64,000 nucleotides of DNA from Clavibacter sp. VKM Ac-2873 (GTDB lineage Bacteria; Actinomycetota; Actinomycetes; Actinomycetales; Microbacteriaceae). The position numbers and the translations under genes were made by a program. The notes beneath the pieces were generated by a model. It saw only the letters and a list, made by a program, of their open reading frames with translations. It had not been told where the DNA came from and made no database searches. The stretch covers positions 127,577-191,576 of the forward strand of contig NZ_JADKRS010000005.1 in assembly GCF_015351075.1 (NCBI RefSeq). Direction: 5' to 3'. The number at the start of each line of letters is the position of its first letter. The stretch's first letter is position 1. Below, piece after piece: positions 23,410-33,200 of the stretch.

Positions 23410-24829
23410 GCACCGTGTCGGCGCGGTCGGCCGCCGTCGCGCTGTGCGTGATGAGCAGGATCGCGACGCCCGTGCGCCTGCGCGCCTCGTCGAGGGCGTC
23501 GAGCGCCATCCGCTCTGCCGTGGCATCGAGGGAGGCCGTGATCTCGTCGCACACCAGCACGGTCGGTGCCGCCGCCATCGCCCGGGCGATCGCGACGCGC
23601 TGGCGCTGACCGCCGCTCAGCTCGTGCGGCCGGCGCTCGAGGAGGCGCGGATCCAGCCCGAAGCGCTCGAGCAGCTCGGCGGGATCCGCGGGAGGGGAGC
23701 CCTGGCGGTCGGCGGCGCGACCCGCGCGGACGATGGCCGTGCGCACCGACTCGCCCGGATGCAGCGCGGCGCGCGCGTCCTGGAGCACCAGGCCCACGAG
23801 CGGCTTCTGGGATCGGGAGCGGTCGGCGCCCGCCCACGGGAAGCGGGTGCCCGCCACGTCGAGCGCGCCCGCCTCGGGGACGAGGAGGCCGGCGATCGCC
23901 CGGCCGATGCTCGTCTTGCCGGACCCGGAGCGGCCGCGGAGGGCGAGGATCCCGCCGGCCGGGATGCGGAAGGAGGTCGTCTCGACCACCGCGTGCGTGC
24001 CGAAGCGGATGCGGAGATCCGAGACCTCCACGGCGGGTGCGACCGGCCGGGCGAGACCCCGTGCGGCCGCGCGCGCCTCGGCGGTCACCGGACCGCGGCC
24101 GCGCGGAGGCGTCGCAGCGGCTGGTGCAGGACCGGGTCCCTGCGCGCCGTCGCGCAGGGTGAGGACGCGTCCGCCGGTGCGCGCGAGCACCTCGGGGGAG
24201 TGGCTCGCGATGACGACGGCCGGGAGCCACGGGAGGCGGCCGACGTGCTGCGCGACGAGGCCGGCGGTCTCGGCGTCCAGGGCGCTCGTCGGCTCGTCGA
24301 GGAGGACCACTGCGGGCCGGCCGGCGAGGAGCGCCGCCAGGATCACGCGCTGCGCCTGGCCGCCGGAGAGCTCGGATCCGCGGCGACGCAGCAGCGCCGG
24401 ATCGAGGTGCGCGTCGTGCGCGGCCTGGAGCACGAGCCGGCCGAGGTCCGCGCGTCGCGCCCCTCCTCCGGAGCGCCGAGCCGCGGCGCGGATGTGGTGG
24501 AGGGCGGTGCGCGCGGGATCGAGTGCGCTCGCGGGGTCCTGCGGCACGTGCCCCACGACCCGTCCACGGAGGAGGCGGCGGCCGGCCGGGGTGAGCGGAT
24601 CCACGCCGTGGACGCGCACGCTCCCCGCGGTGAGCCGGGTCCCGGGGGAGAGGTGCCCGAGGAGCGCGTGCAGGAGGGTCGACTTGCCGCTGCCGGACGG
24701 CCCGGACAGCCCGACGACCTCGCCGGGCGCGACGCGGAGGTCGATCCCGTCCAGGAGCGTCGTCCCGGTGCCGCTCGCGTCGGCCGCGCCGCGGATCGTG
24801 AGGCCGCTGACCTCGATGGCGGGGTTCAT
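23381..24829 (-). CDS. peptide/metal-type ABC ATPase, two fused nucleotide-binding domains
   Basis: A 482-residue protein containing two complete ABC ATPases. Domain 1 (about 1-215) has Walker A GPSGSGKST, signature LSGGQAQRV and Walker B VVLLDEPTSALD. Domain 2 (about 255-482) has Walker A GRSGSGKTS, signature LSGGQRQRVAIARAM and Walker B VLVCDEITASLD. This DppD-DppF fusion powers the two permeases encoded upstream. Its ATG overlaps the preceding permease stop (ATGA). It is the last gene of a four-gene family-5 importer operon that starts at a Fur/Zur-like box. It overlaps the sulfurtransferase tail by 29 bp. Confidence 0.93.
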   Translation of the reverse strand: MNPAIEVSGLTIRGAADASGTGTTLLDGIDLRVAPGEVVGLSGPSGSGKSTLLHALLGHLSPGTRLTAGSVRVHGVDPLTPAGRRLLRGRVVGHVPQDPASALDPARTALHHIRAAARRSGGGARRADLGRLVLQAAHDAHLDPALLRRRGSELSGGQAQRVILAALLAGRPAVVLLDEPTSALDAETAGLVAQHVGRLPWLPAVVIASHSPEVLARTGGRVLTLRDGAQGPGPAPAAATPPRGRGPVTAEARAAARGLARPVAPAVEVSDLRIRFGTHAVVETTSFRIPAGGILALRGRSGSGKTSIGRAIAGLLVPEAGALDVAGTRFPWAGADRSRSQKPLVGLVLQDARAALHPGESVRTAIVRAGRAADRQGSPPADPAELLERFGLDPRLLERRPHELSGGQRQRVAIARAMAAAPTVLVCDEITASLDATAERMALDALDEARRRTGVAILLITHSATAADRADTVLTLDDGRLA

Positions 24830-25665
24830 CTGCCGCCTGCGTGACGCCGGCTCGACGCATCGATCGCCAGCGTGACGCCGAGCGAGACCGTCACGAGGAG
24901 CGCAGCGGGCACCAGGGTCGCGAGCGGGTTGGCGCGGATGCCGACCACGTCCTCCCGGACCATCCGCCCCCAGTCGGCCGCGGGCGCGCCGGCGCCGACG
25001 CCCAGGAACCCGGCCGCCGCGGCGAGCTGGAGCGCGGCGATGAAGCGCAGGCCCGCGTCCGCCAGGGCGACCGAGCGGATCCCGGGGAGGACGTCGTGCC
25101 GCAGCCGGCTGCCGAGCCCGTCGCCGCGCGCGCGGGCGATGACGACGTGGTCGGCCGCCGCGACGATGCGCGTCTGCTGCCGGATGACGCGCACGGAGAA
25201 GGGGGCGCTCACGAGGGCGATGGCGGCGACGATCGCCGCGGGCTGACCCGGGGCGCCCGCGGCGAGCACGAGCAGGACCAGAAGCGCGGGCAGGGCGGCG
25301 ACGGCGTCGACGACGCGCACCGCCGTGTCGGCCAGGCGGGACGGGCGGAGTCCCGCCCAGATCCCGAGCCCGAGTCCCACGGCGCTCGCGATCAGGGTCG
25401 CGGCGACGGCCTCGAGCACGAGTCCGCGACCACCCTCGGCGACGCGTGCGAGCAGGTCGCGCCCGAGCAGCTCCGTGCCGAGCGGATGCGCGGCGTCCGG
25501 ACCCGCGAACGGCCGGCCCGCGACCTCGTCCGGCGAGCCGAGCGGCAGGAGCGGTCCGAGCAGGGCGGCGGCGACGACGCCCGCGGCGAGGACCAGGGCG
25601 AGGATCCGGAAGCCGGCACGGGCGCGGGAGCCGGCGGGCGCGTCGCTCATCCGCGCGCCGCTCAT
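24826..25665 (-). CDS. ABC transporter permease, DppC type
   Basis: A 279-residue membrane protein. One N-terminal membrane segment is followed by the DppC-specific loop with HPLGTELLGRDLLARVAEGG, then five further segments with the coupling motif IARARGDGLGSRLRHDVLPG. The chosen start at 25665 overlaps the upstream permease stop by 4 nt; another ATG five codons later (25650) is possible. It pairs with the DppB-type permease. The family carries peptides, nickel, or metal-opine complexes. Confidence 0.9.
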   Translation of the reverse strand: MSGARMSDAPAGSRARAGFRILALVLAAGVVAAALLGPLLPLGSPDEVAGRPFAGPDAAHPLGTELLGRDLLARVAEGGRGLVLEAVAATLIASAVGLGLGIWAGLRPSRLADTAVRVVDAVAALPALLVLLVLAAGAPGQPAAIVAAIALVSAPFSVRVIRQQTRIVAAADHVVIARARGDGLGSRLRHDVLPGIRSVALADAGLRFIAALQLAAAAGFLGVGAGAPAADWGRMVREDVVGIRANPLATLVPAALLVTVSLGVTLAIDASSRRHAGGR

Positions 25666-26636
25666 CCGCGCACCGACTCGGCGCCCCGGCGTCGGCGGAG
25701 GAGGGCCGCGCCGATGTCGCCCGCCAGCAGGATCCCGAGGGCGGTGCCGCCGAGCGTCAGCGCCACCGCCTGCACCATCGGCACGTCCCGGGCGGACACC
25801 GCGCGCGTGAGCTCCAGGCCGATGCCCGGGATGCCGAACAGCGTCTCGACGACGATCCCGCCGCCGAGCAGCCCGGCGGACACCAGCGCGAGCGACTGCA
25901 GGGCAGGAGCCGCCGCGTTCGGCAGCACGTGGACGAGCGCGAGGCGGAGGCCGTGGATCCCGTTGAAGCGCGCGTGCTCGATGAACGGCGCGCGCATCAC
26001 GTCGACGACGGCCGCGCGCAGCATCCGCGCGGCCGGACCCGCTCCCGCGAGGGCGAGCGTCGCGACGGGCAGCACGAGCACCGCCGGGTGCTGCCACGCG
26101 GCGTCGCCCAGCGGCAGGAGCGCGACGGCCGGGAGCACCGGCACGAGCGAGGTGAACAGCACGAGGAGCGCGATCGCGACGAGGAAGTCCGGGGTCGCCA
26201 TCATGACCACCGTGAGGGAGGTCAGCAGCCGGTCGGCCGCGCTGTCCTCCCGCATGCCCGACGCGAGGCCGAGGCCGGTCGCGACCACGGCGATCACCGC
26301 GACCGCGAGCGCCGTGACCGTCAGCGTGTCGGCGAGGCGTCCGACGAGGAGCGGCGCGATCTCGCGGCCCGAGACGAGGGATCGCCCGAGGTCGCCGTGC
26401 AGGGCGCCGGCGGCCCAGGACAGGTACCTCTCCACCACGGGGCGGTCGAGGCCCAGGCCCGTGCGCAGGGCGTCGCGCTCCGCCGCGGTCGCGCCGCTGC
26501 CCGCGAGGGCGCCCGAGGCGTCGCCGGGCAGCGCGGACGCGCTCGCGAACACGACGATCGAGAGCGCCACGAGGGTGACGAGCGCGGCGCCGCACCTGCC
26601 GGCGATCCACCGGCCGAGCGGCGCCGCCGAGCTCAC
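25662..26636 (-). CDS. ABC transporter permease, DppB type
   Basis: A 324-residue membrane protein with the family layout: a first membrane segment near the N-terminus (RCGAALVTLVALSIVVFASA), a long external loop, five more segments and the coupling motif EHARFNGIHGLRLALVHVLP. The conserved SLVSGREIAPLL of DppB-type permeases is recognisable. Its ATG overlaps the binding-protein stop (ATGA) and its own stop overlaps the DppC-type gene, so all four genes are tightly coupled. Confidence 0.9.
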   Translation of the reverse strand: MSSAAPLGRWIAGRCGAALVTLVALSIVVFASASALPGDASGALAGSGATAAERDALRTGLGLDRPVVERYLSWAAGALHGDLGRSLVSGREIAPLLVGRLADTLTVTALAVAVIAVVATGLGLASGMREDSAADRLLTSLTVVMMATPDFLVAIALLVLFTSLVPVLPAVALLPLGDAAWQHPAVLVLPVATLALAGAGPAARMLRAAVVDVMRAPFIEHARFNGIHGLRLALVHVLPNAAAPALQSLALVSAGLLGGGIVVETLFGIPGIGLELTRAVSARDVPMVQAVALTLGGTALGILLAGDIGAALLRRRRGAESVRG

Positions 26637-28171
26637 CGTCCCGCAGCCGGCGTGACGGTCGCCCGCGACAGGTCGGGGAACTGCAGCTCGCGCACGCCGC
26701 CGACGCCGTCGGACTGCGCGCTGATCGAGGGCACGGACACCGGTGCGATCGTGTAGCCCTTCGCCCAGATGATCTGCTGCGCCTGGTGCGACGCGGCCAG
26801 CCGGGCCTCCGGGGTGGCGGCGCTGCGGGCCTCGGCGACGAGCGCGTCCGCCTCCGGCAGCGCTCCCGGCACGTGGTTCGGCTCGAAGAGCGCCGGCGGG
26901 GTGTACCCGGCCGCGAACGGCAGCTCCTGGTACGCGGCGTAGTCGGCGTAGAGCTGGCCGGCCGGCAGCTCGGAGAGGGTCGCGTCCACGCCGATCGCGC
27001 GGAGGTCCTGCACGACGAGCGTCGCGGTCTCGACCATGCCGGGCAGCTCGGGGCCCGCCGTGAGCGTCACGGCCATGCCGCTCTGGCCGGCCTCCGCGAG
27101 CAGCGCCTTCGCCCGGTCCGGATCGTGCTCGCGCACGGGCAGCGTCGTGTCGTAGCTCGGGAAGCCGAGCCCGGGCACGTCGTCGCCCGCGAACGCGTGG
27201 CCGTAGTAGACGGTGTCGACGATCTGCTGGCGGTCGATCGCGAGCTTGAACGCCTCCCGCACGCGCTCGTCGGCGAAGGGGGCGAAGGACGGGTTCATCA
27301 GGAACTGCAGGGAGGAGGCGTACGGCAGCTCGCTCGTGGAGACGGTGATCCCCTGCGCTCCCGTGAGCTCCTGCGCCTGCGCGGGGGCGAGCCCGCTCGC
27401 GTAGTCGACCTGGCCCTGGCGCAGCGCGTCCTCGCGGGCGGTCGGGTCGGAGATGGAGAGCAGCTCGATGGAGTCGAGCGTCGGTCCGGTGCCGAGGGCG
27501 GCGCCGTAGAAGGTCGGGTTCCGGGTGAGGACCGTGCTCTGGCCGGGCTCGAATCCGCTGATCGTGAACGGCCCCGAGGACGGCGTCGTCGCGGTGAACT
27601 CCGTGGTGCCGTCCTTGATGGCGAGCATGCTCTGGCAGATGAGCTGGCGCCCGTCGGCGACCGGGTGGCGCGTCGGCAGCGTGACGGTGAGGTCGTCGAC
27701 GGCCGTGGCGGCGTCGACGTCGAGGTCGCGCGCGACGATCTGCGTGAACGGCAGCCCGTGCAGCAGCCCGGGAGCGCGGAGCGAGTAGATGACGTCCGCG
27801 GCGGTGAGCGTGGATCCGTCGGTGAACGGCACGTCGGGCCGCACGTGCAGCGTGTAGGAGGAGAGGTCGGGGCTCACGTCGATGGAGGAGAGGGCGCCGT
27901 AGGAGACCCCGTCGGCCGCCGACGCGTCGATCTCGCAGAAGGGCGCGTGCACCAGCCGCGCGCGCACGTAGTCCAGGGCGGTCGGGCCGACCAGGTAGTC
28001 GAGCGTCTCGGCCGCGCCACCGCCGGGGAAGGCCGCGCGGAGCGTGCCGCCGGGCGCGGCGGCGTCCGCGGTGGAGGTCGCGGACGGCGCGCAGCCGGAC
28101 GCTCCCGCCGTGATCGCGAGGGCGAGCAGCGCCGCGGTGATCGCGGGATGCCTCCTGGGGAGCGTGGTCAT
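26633..28171 (-). CDS. family 5 extracellular solute-binding lipoprotein (peptide/nickel/metallophore type)
   Basis: A 512-residue lipoprotein. A signal peptide ends at lipobox ASGC27; the mature protein has the family 5 fold, with LHVRPDVPFTDGSTLTAADVIYSL, GPFTISGFEPGQSTVLTRNP and REAFKLAIDRQQIV. The family binds peptides, Ni2+ or metal-opine complexes; the sequence alone does not choose. The Fur/Zur-like palindrome in its promoter makes a metal or metallophore the best guess (inference). The ATG follows CGGAGGATCCC. It is the first gene of the operon with DppB, DppC and fused ATPase. Confidence 0.92.
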   Translation of the reverse strand: MTTLPRRHPAITAALLALAITAGASGCAPSATSTADAAAPGGTLRAAFPGGGAAETLDYLVGPTALDYVRARLVHAPFCEIDASAADGVSYGALSSIDVSPDLSSYTLHVRPDVPFTDGSTLTAADVIYSLRAPGLLHGLPFTQIVARDLDVDAATAVDDLTVTLPTRHPVADGRQLICQSMLAIKDGTTEFTATTPSSGPFTISGFEPGQSTVLTRNPTFYGAALGTGPTLDSIELLSISDPTAREDALRQGQVDYASGLAPAQAQELTGAQGITVSTSELPYASSLQFLMNPSFAPFADERVREAFKLAIDRQQIVDTVYYGHAFAGDDVPGLGFPSYDTTLPVREHDPDRAKALLAEAGQSGMAVTLTAGPELPGMVETATLVVQDLRAIGVDATLSELPAGQLYADYAAYQELPFAAGYTPPALFEPNHVPGALPEADALVAEARSAATPEARLAASHQAQQIIWAKGYTIAPVSVPSISAQSDGVGGVRELQFPDLSRATVTPAAGR

Positions 28172-28227
28172 GGGATCCTCCGTGCAGCTGCGTGGGGATC
28201 CGCGCGACGGCGCGGATCGAGACGCAG

Positions 28228-28257
28228 ACTACAGCTTATCGAGAATGATTCTCACAA
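28228..28257 (-). promoter_or_regulatory. predicted promoter of the family 5 ABC importer operon
   Basis: On the minus strand TTGTGA (28257-28252) and TGTAGT (28233-28228) are 18 bp apart, about 57 nt upstream of the binding-protein start. The spacer is filled by a 13-bp palindrome. Confidence 0.55.
28241..28253. promoter_or_regulatory. Fur/Zur-family-like operator
   Basis: GAGAATGATTCTC: perfect 6-bp arms around one central base. Read on the minus strand as TGAGAATCATTCTCG it resembles actinobacterial Zur boxes (consensus about TGAAAATCATTTTCA). It overlaps the -35 and spacer of the importer promoter, a repressor position. Confidence 0.65.
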
Positions 28258-28312
28258 AGTGTGCACACCCGCACCCCGATCTTCGGCCCGACCTGTGCGA
28301 CCGGCGCGACGG

Positions 28313-30097
28313 TCAGCGGCCGGCGCCGAGGTGCGCCCGCCAGGATCCGCCGTCCGTGATGTCCTCCGCGCCCGCGATGGCCGCGGGCTCGCAGAGGAAG
28401 CCGAGCACCTCGGAGCCGTCCGCGAGCGCCACCTTGCCCACCACCATGGGGCGCGAGAGCTGCGTGACGAAGTCGCCGACCCGGCCCGACGGGATCGCCC
28501 ACAGCTCTCCGGTGATGGACGCGCCGCCCGTCCCCGTGGCGACGAGCCCCGGCTTGGGCGGCACGGTGTCGAGCGCGTGGAGGCGGTAGGCGGGCGCGGT
28601 GACGGCGTCGCCGAGCAGGCGGGCGCCGAGCGCGGTGAGCTGCCCGTTGAGCGGCTGCCCGTCCATGTGGGCGCCGAAAACGGCGATCGGCGTGGCGGCG
28701 GGGCCCCACGACGGCGCCGGCGTGCGCGGCTCGCCCGGCGCCGTGCCGACCGCGCGCTGCAGCCGGTCCGCGGCGTCGACGAGCGCGGCGTCCGAGAACG
28801 CCGGGCCGACCAGGGTCACGCCGAAGGGCCGGCCGTCGGCGTCCGGCCCGGGCACCGCGACGGCGGCCAGGTCGAGGAGGTTCACGAAGTTCGTGTAGGT
28901 CCCCACCCAGGAGTTCACGCCGATCGGATCGGCGGCGACCTCGGCCCGCGAGGGGTGTCCGGGCGCGGTGGGCAGCAGGAGCGCGTCGACGTCCGCGAGG
29001 ATGCGCCGCGCGTCGATCCGGTGGCGGCGGAGAGCCTGCTGGTCGGCGACGAGCTCGACGGCGGTCTTCGCGGCGCCGGATCCGATGATGCGGGCGACCG
29101 ACGGATCCGCGCCCTCGGGCGACCCGGCGAGCAGGTGCCCGACGGCCTGGGTGCGCTCGGCGACGAGGGCCCCGTCGTAGAGGAGGGCGGCGGCCCGGAG
29201 CAGCGGCGCGATGTCGACCTCGACGATCTGCACGCCGGCGTCCGCGAGCACCGCGACGGTCCGGTCGAAGGCCCGCCGCCACGCGGGCGACATGGGAGCG
29301 AGGTCCGCGTCGCCGGGGACGGCGAGGCGGAGGACCGGGGCCGCGCTCAGCGGGGCGTCGGTGGGCCACGGGCGGCTGGCCGGATCCGCGTCGTCGACGC
29401 CCGCCATCACCCCGGCCACGCGCTCGGCCAGGCCGAGGGTGCGCGCGAACACCGTCACGGTGTCGTAGGAGGGCGCGGCGGGCACGACGCCGCGGGCGGG
29501 CAGGAGGCCGAGGGTGGGCTTGATCCCCACGAGCCGGTTGAAGGCGGCGGGCACGCGCCCGGATCCGGCGGTGTCCGTCCCGAGCGCCGCGTCCACGATG
29601 CCGAGCGCCACCGCGACCGCGGAGCCCGAGCTGGATCCACCGGACACGAGCTCGGGATCGGCGGCTCCCCGCACCTCGCCGTAGGGGCTGCGCGTCCCCA
29701 CGAGCCCGGTGGCGAGCTGGTCGAGGTTCGTCTTGCCGATTACCACGGCGCCCGCCGCCTCGAGGCGCGCGACGACCGTGGCGCTCTCCGCCGGCGTGTA
29801 GGCGCTGACCGGCAGCGCAGCGGTCGTCGGGAACCTGGCGGCGTCGATGTTGTCCTTGACGGCGACCACCAGGCCCGCGAGCGGCAGGGCGGCGGCCCCC
29901 TTCTCCGCGAGGTCCCGCGCGACGCCGGTCGCGATGGCGACGGCCTCCTCCTCCGGGCGGAGTGCGATCCACACCTCCGGCCGGTCCGCCTCCGCGATGC
30001 GCCGGTAGGCGGCGCGGACGCGGGCGACCGGATCCGGTGCCGAGGCGGCGGCGTCGGCGGGAGGGGTGGGGGGAGCTGTCGGGGACGATGCGGTCAT
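28313..30097 (-). CDS. atzF: allophanate hydrolase
   Basis: A 594-residue amidase-signature enzyme that hydrolyses allophanate to ammonia and CO2. The Ser-Ser-Lys amidase elements are visible: Lys81 (VAVKDNIDA), the Ser-rich loop SGGSSSGSA (152-160) and nucleophile Ser179 in GTDTAGSGRVPAAFN, a stretch distinctive of allophanate hydrolases. The C-terminal ~125 residues (from VFGAHMDGQPLNGQL) form the AtzF C-terminal domain. The ATG at 30097 follows CGGAGAGACC; the longer open frame upstream is shadow. No urea carboxylase lies nearby, so the allophanate source is unclear. The gene ends 142 nt before the importer operon, which has its own promoter. Confidence 0.92.
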   Translation of the reverse strand: MTASSPTAPPTPPADAAASAPDPVARVRAAYRRIAEADRPEVWIALRPEEEAVAIATGVARDLAEKGAAALPLAGLVVAVKDNIDAARFPTTAALPVSAYTPAESATVVARLEAAGAVVIGKTNLDQLATGLVGTRSPYGEVRGAADPELVSGGSSSGSAVAVALGIVDAALGTDTAGSGRVPAAFNRLVGIKPTLGLLPARGVVPAAPSYDTVTVFARTLGLAERVAGVMAGVDDADPASRPWPTDAPLSAAPVLRLAVPGDADLAPMSPAWRRAFDRTVAVLADAGVQIVEVDIAPLLRAAALLYDGALVAERTQAVGHLLAGSPEGADPSVARIIGSGAAKTAVELVADQQALRRHRIDARRILADVDALLLPTAPGHPSRAEVAADPIGVNSWVGTYTNFVNLLDLAAVAVPGPDADGRPFGVTLVGPAFSDAALVDAADRLQRAVGTAPGEPRTPAPSWGPAATPIAVFGAHMDGQPLNGQLTALGARLLGDAVTAPAYRLHALDTVPPKPGLVATGTGGASITGELWAIPSGRVGDFVTQLSRPMVVGKVALADGSEVLGFLCEPAAIAGAEDITDGGSWRAHLGAGR

Positions 30098-30252
30098 GCG
30101 GGTCTCTCCGTTCGGGGTGCGGCGGTCGGGGCGCGGCGGCGATGGCGGGGCGGCGCGCGGACGGGCGCCTCCATCTTCCCGGCCGCGGGAGGGAGGAACG
30201 CGGAGCCGGCGGGCGCGCGTCGCATCGTGGAGCCGAGGGCGGATCCGGCGCG

Positions 30253-33200
30253 TCAGCCCGCGAGCACCTTGCGGATCCGCTGCAGCGACACCGGCTCCGC
30301 CGTCGGCAGGTGCTGGGCGAAGAGGCTGAGGCGCAGCTCCTCGAGCATCCAGCGGGCGTGCACGAGCGAGTCGGGCGCGTGCGGCGCCGAGGGGATGACG
30401 CCGCCGGCCTCGCGGTAGAGGTCGGTCGCCTTCTGCACCTCCGTCATCCACGCGCGGTCGCGGGCCGGCTGGTCGGGCAGGCGCTGCACGCGGTGCGTCA
30501 GGCCGGAGAGGTAGGTGGGCAGGCGCTGCAGCCGGGCGAGCCCGGTCGCGGAGACGAAGCCCGGGTGCACGAGACCGGCGAGCTGCTCGCGCGCGTCGGT
30601 GAGCGCGCCGATGAGCTGCATGCTCGTGGCCTGCTTGATCGCCCGCTCGGCGTCACGCGCGCCCGTGAGCACGCGGTTGACGAGCGCCACGGTGTCGAAC
30701 ATCGAGTCCATGACCACGCCGGACACGCGGTCGCGCGCCGTCTCGAACAGCTCCTTCGAGTAGATCGCGCCGCCGGGGGCCACGCGCTCGAGCACCTGGT
30801 CGATCGCGGCCAGCAGGCAGTCGTCGAAGAGCGCCTGCACGTTCGCGTACGGGCTCGTCGCGAGCATCAGCTTCTCCTGGCTCGTGAGGTGCTGCTTCAC
30901 GTAGGCCGACGGGTTCGCGATCGCGAGCACGAGCAGGCGCCGCACGCCGCCGGGCATGGCGCGGGCCTGGTCCTCGGCGGTGGCCATGAGGCGGATCGCG
31001 ACGGTGGATCCCTCGTCGACGAGCGCGGGGTAGGCGCGGATGACGTGCCGGCTGTCGCCCGTGCCGCCCTGCGCGGTGTCGACGAAGCGGGGCAGCTCGT
31101 CGAGGTCCCACGTGGTGAGGCCCGTGCGCTCCATGCCGCGGGTGGCGGATCCGGATGCACCGGCGACGCGCTCGACGGGACGCGCGGTGGCGCGCGCGAC
31201 GCTGTCCCGCGCGCGGCTGGAGAGCCGCGCCTGCAGCTCGGTGAGGTCGCGGCCGGCGGCGACCTCGCGGCCGCGCTCGTCGACCACCCGGAACGCCATG
31301 CGGAGGTGGGCGGGGATCCGGTCGAGGTCGAAGTCGTCGTCGGCGACGCGCACGTGGGCCTTCCGCATGATGAGGCCCGCGATGGTGGTCGTGAAGGCCA
31401 CGGGGTGCTGCGGATCCGGCTCGGGCAGCCCCTCGAGCAGACGGTCGGCCCAGTCGGCGGCCGGCACCACGTTCTTGCGGAGCGCCTTCGGGAGGGCCTT
31501 GATCATGGCGGTCACGAGGTCGCGCCGCATGCCCGGCACCTGCCAGTCGAAGCCGGCGGGGCTGAGCCGGGCGAGGAGCGCGAGCGGCACCTGCACGGTG
31601 ACGCCGTCGTCGGGCGCGCCCGGCTCGAAGCGGTAGGTGAGGGAGAGGCGCTGGTCGCCCTGCTGCCAGGTGGGCGGGAACGCGGCCTCGTCGACGTCCA
31701 CCGCGTCCTCGGACAAGAGCTCCTCGGCGGTCATGGTGAGGAGCTCCGGGTTCTCCTGCCGCTCCTTCTTCCACCAGCCCTCGAAGGCGCGCGTGGAGGC
31801 GACGTCGCGCGGGATGCGCTTGTCGTAGAACTCGAAGACGGCCTCGTCGTCGTTGAGGATGTCGCGGCGGCGCGTGCGCTCCTCGACCTCGGCGAGCTCC
31901 TCGCGGAGCTTCCGGTTGGCCCGGTCGAACGCCTGCTGCGACTCCCAGTCGCCCTCGACGAGCGCGTGCCGGATGAAGAGCTCGCGCGCGTACGCCGGGT
32001 CGATGCGGGAGAACTGCACGCGCCGCTTGAGCACGATCGGGACGCCGTACAGCGTCACGCGCTCCCACGCCACGGTCGCGCCCTGCTTCTTCTCCCAGTG
32101 CGGCTCGCTGTGGGTGCGCTTCACGAGCGAGCCCGCGATCGGCTCGGCCCACGCCGGGTCGATGGCCGCGTTGGTGCGCGCGAACAGGCGGCTGGTCTCC
32201 ACGAGCTCGGCGCTCATGATCGCGTCGGGCTGCTTCTTGGCGAGCGCGGATCCGGGGAACACCACGAACCGCGCCTGGCGCGCGCCGACGTAGTCCTTCT
32301 TCTGCGCGTCCTTCAGCCCGATGTGGGAGAGGAGGCCCGCGAGCAGGGACTTGTGGATCCCGTCGGGGTCGGCCTTCGGCTCGTTCATCTGGAGGTCGAG
32401 CGGGCGGGCGAGCTGGCGCAGCTGGCGGAACACGTCCTTCCACTCGCGCACGCGCACGTAGTTGAGGAACTCGGCCTTGCACATGCGGCGGAACGCGCTC
32501 GAGGAGAGCTCGGCCTCCTTCGCCTCCAGGTGGTTCCAGAGGTTGAGGAGCGTGATGAAGTCGCTCGCCGGATCCACGAAGCGCGCGTGCTGCTGGTCGG
32601 CCTGCGGGCGCTTCTCGAGCGGGCGCTCGCGCACGTCCTGGATGGTGAGGCCGGCCACGATGATCATGACCTCGCGGCTCACGCCGTGCTTGCGGGACTC
32701 GACGACCATGCGCGCGAACCGCGGGTCGATGGGCAGGCGCGACAGGTCGCGGCCCACCTTCGTGAGGGCGGGCGTGCCGTCGGGGGAGCGGACGACCGCG
32801 CCGAGCTCGGTGAGGAGGTCCACGCCGTCCTTGATGCCTCGCGAGTCCGGCGGCTGCAGGAACGGGAACGCCGCGATGTCGCCGAGGCCGAGCGACACCA
32901 TCTGCAGGATCACGGCCGCGAGGTTCGTGCGGAGGATCTCGGGCTCGGTGAACTCGGGCCGGCGGAGGAAGTCCTCCTCGGAGTACAGGCGGATCGCGAT
33001 GCCGTCGCTCGTGCGGCCGGAGCGGCCCGAGCGCTGGTTGGCGGAGGCCTGCGAGATCGCCTCGATGGGGAGCCGTTGCACCTTCGAGCGCACCGAGTAG
33101 CGGGAGATGCGCGCGGTGCCGGCGTCGATCACGTACTTGATGCCGGGCACCGTGAGGCTCGTCTCGGCGACGTTCGTGGCCAGCACGATCCGGCGGCGCA

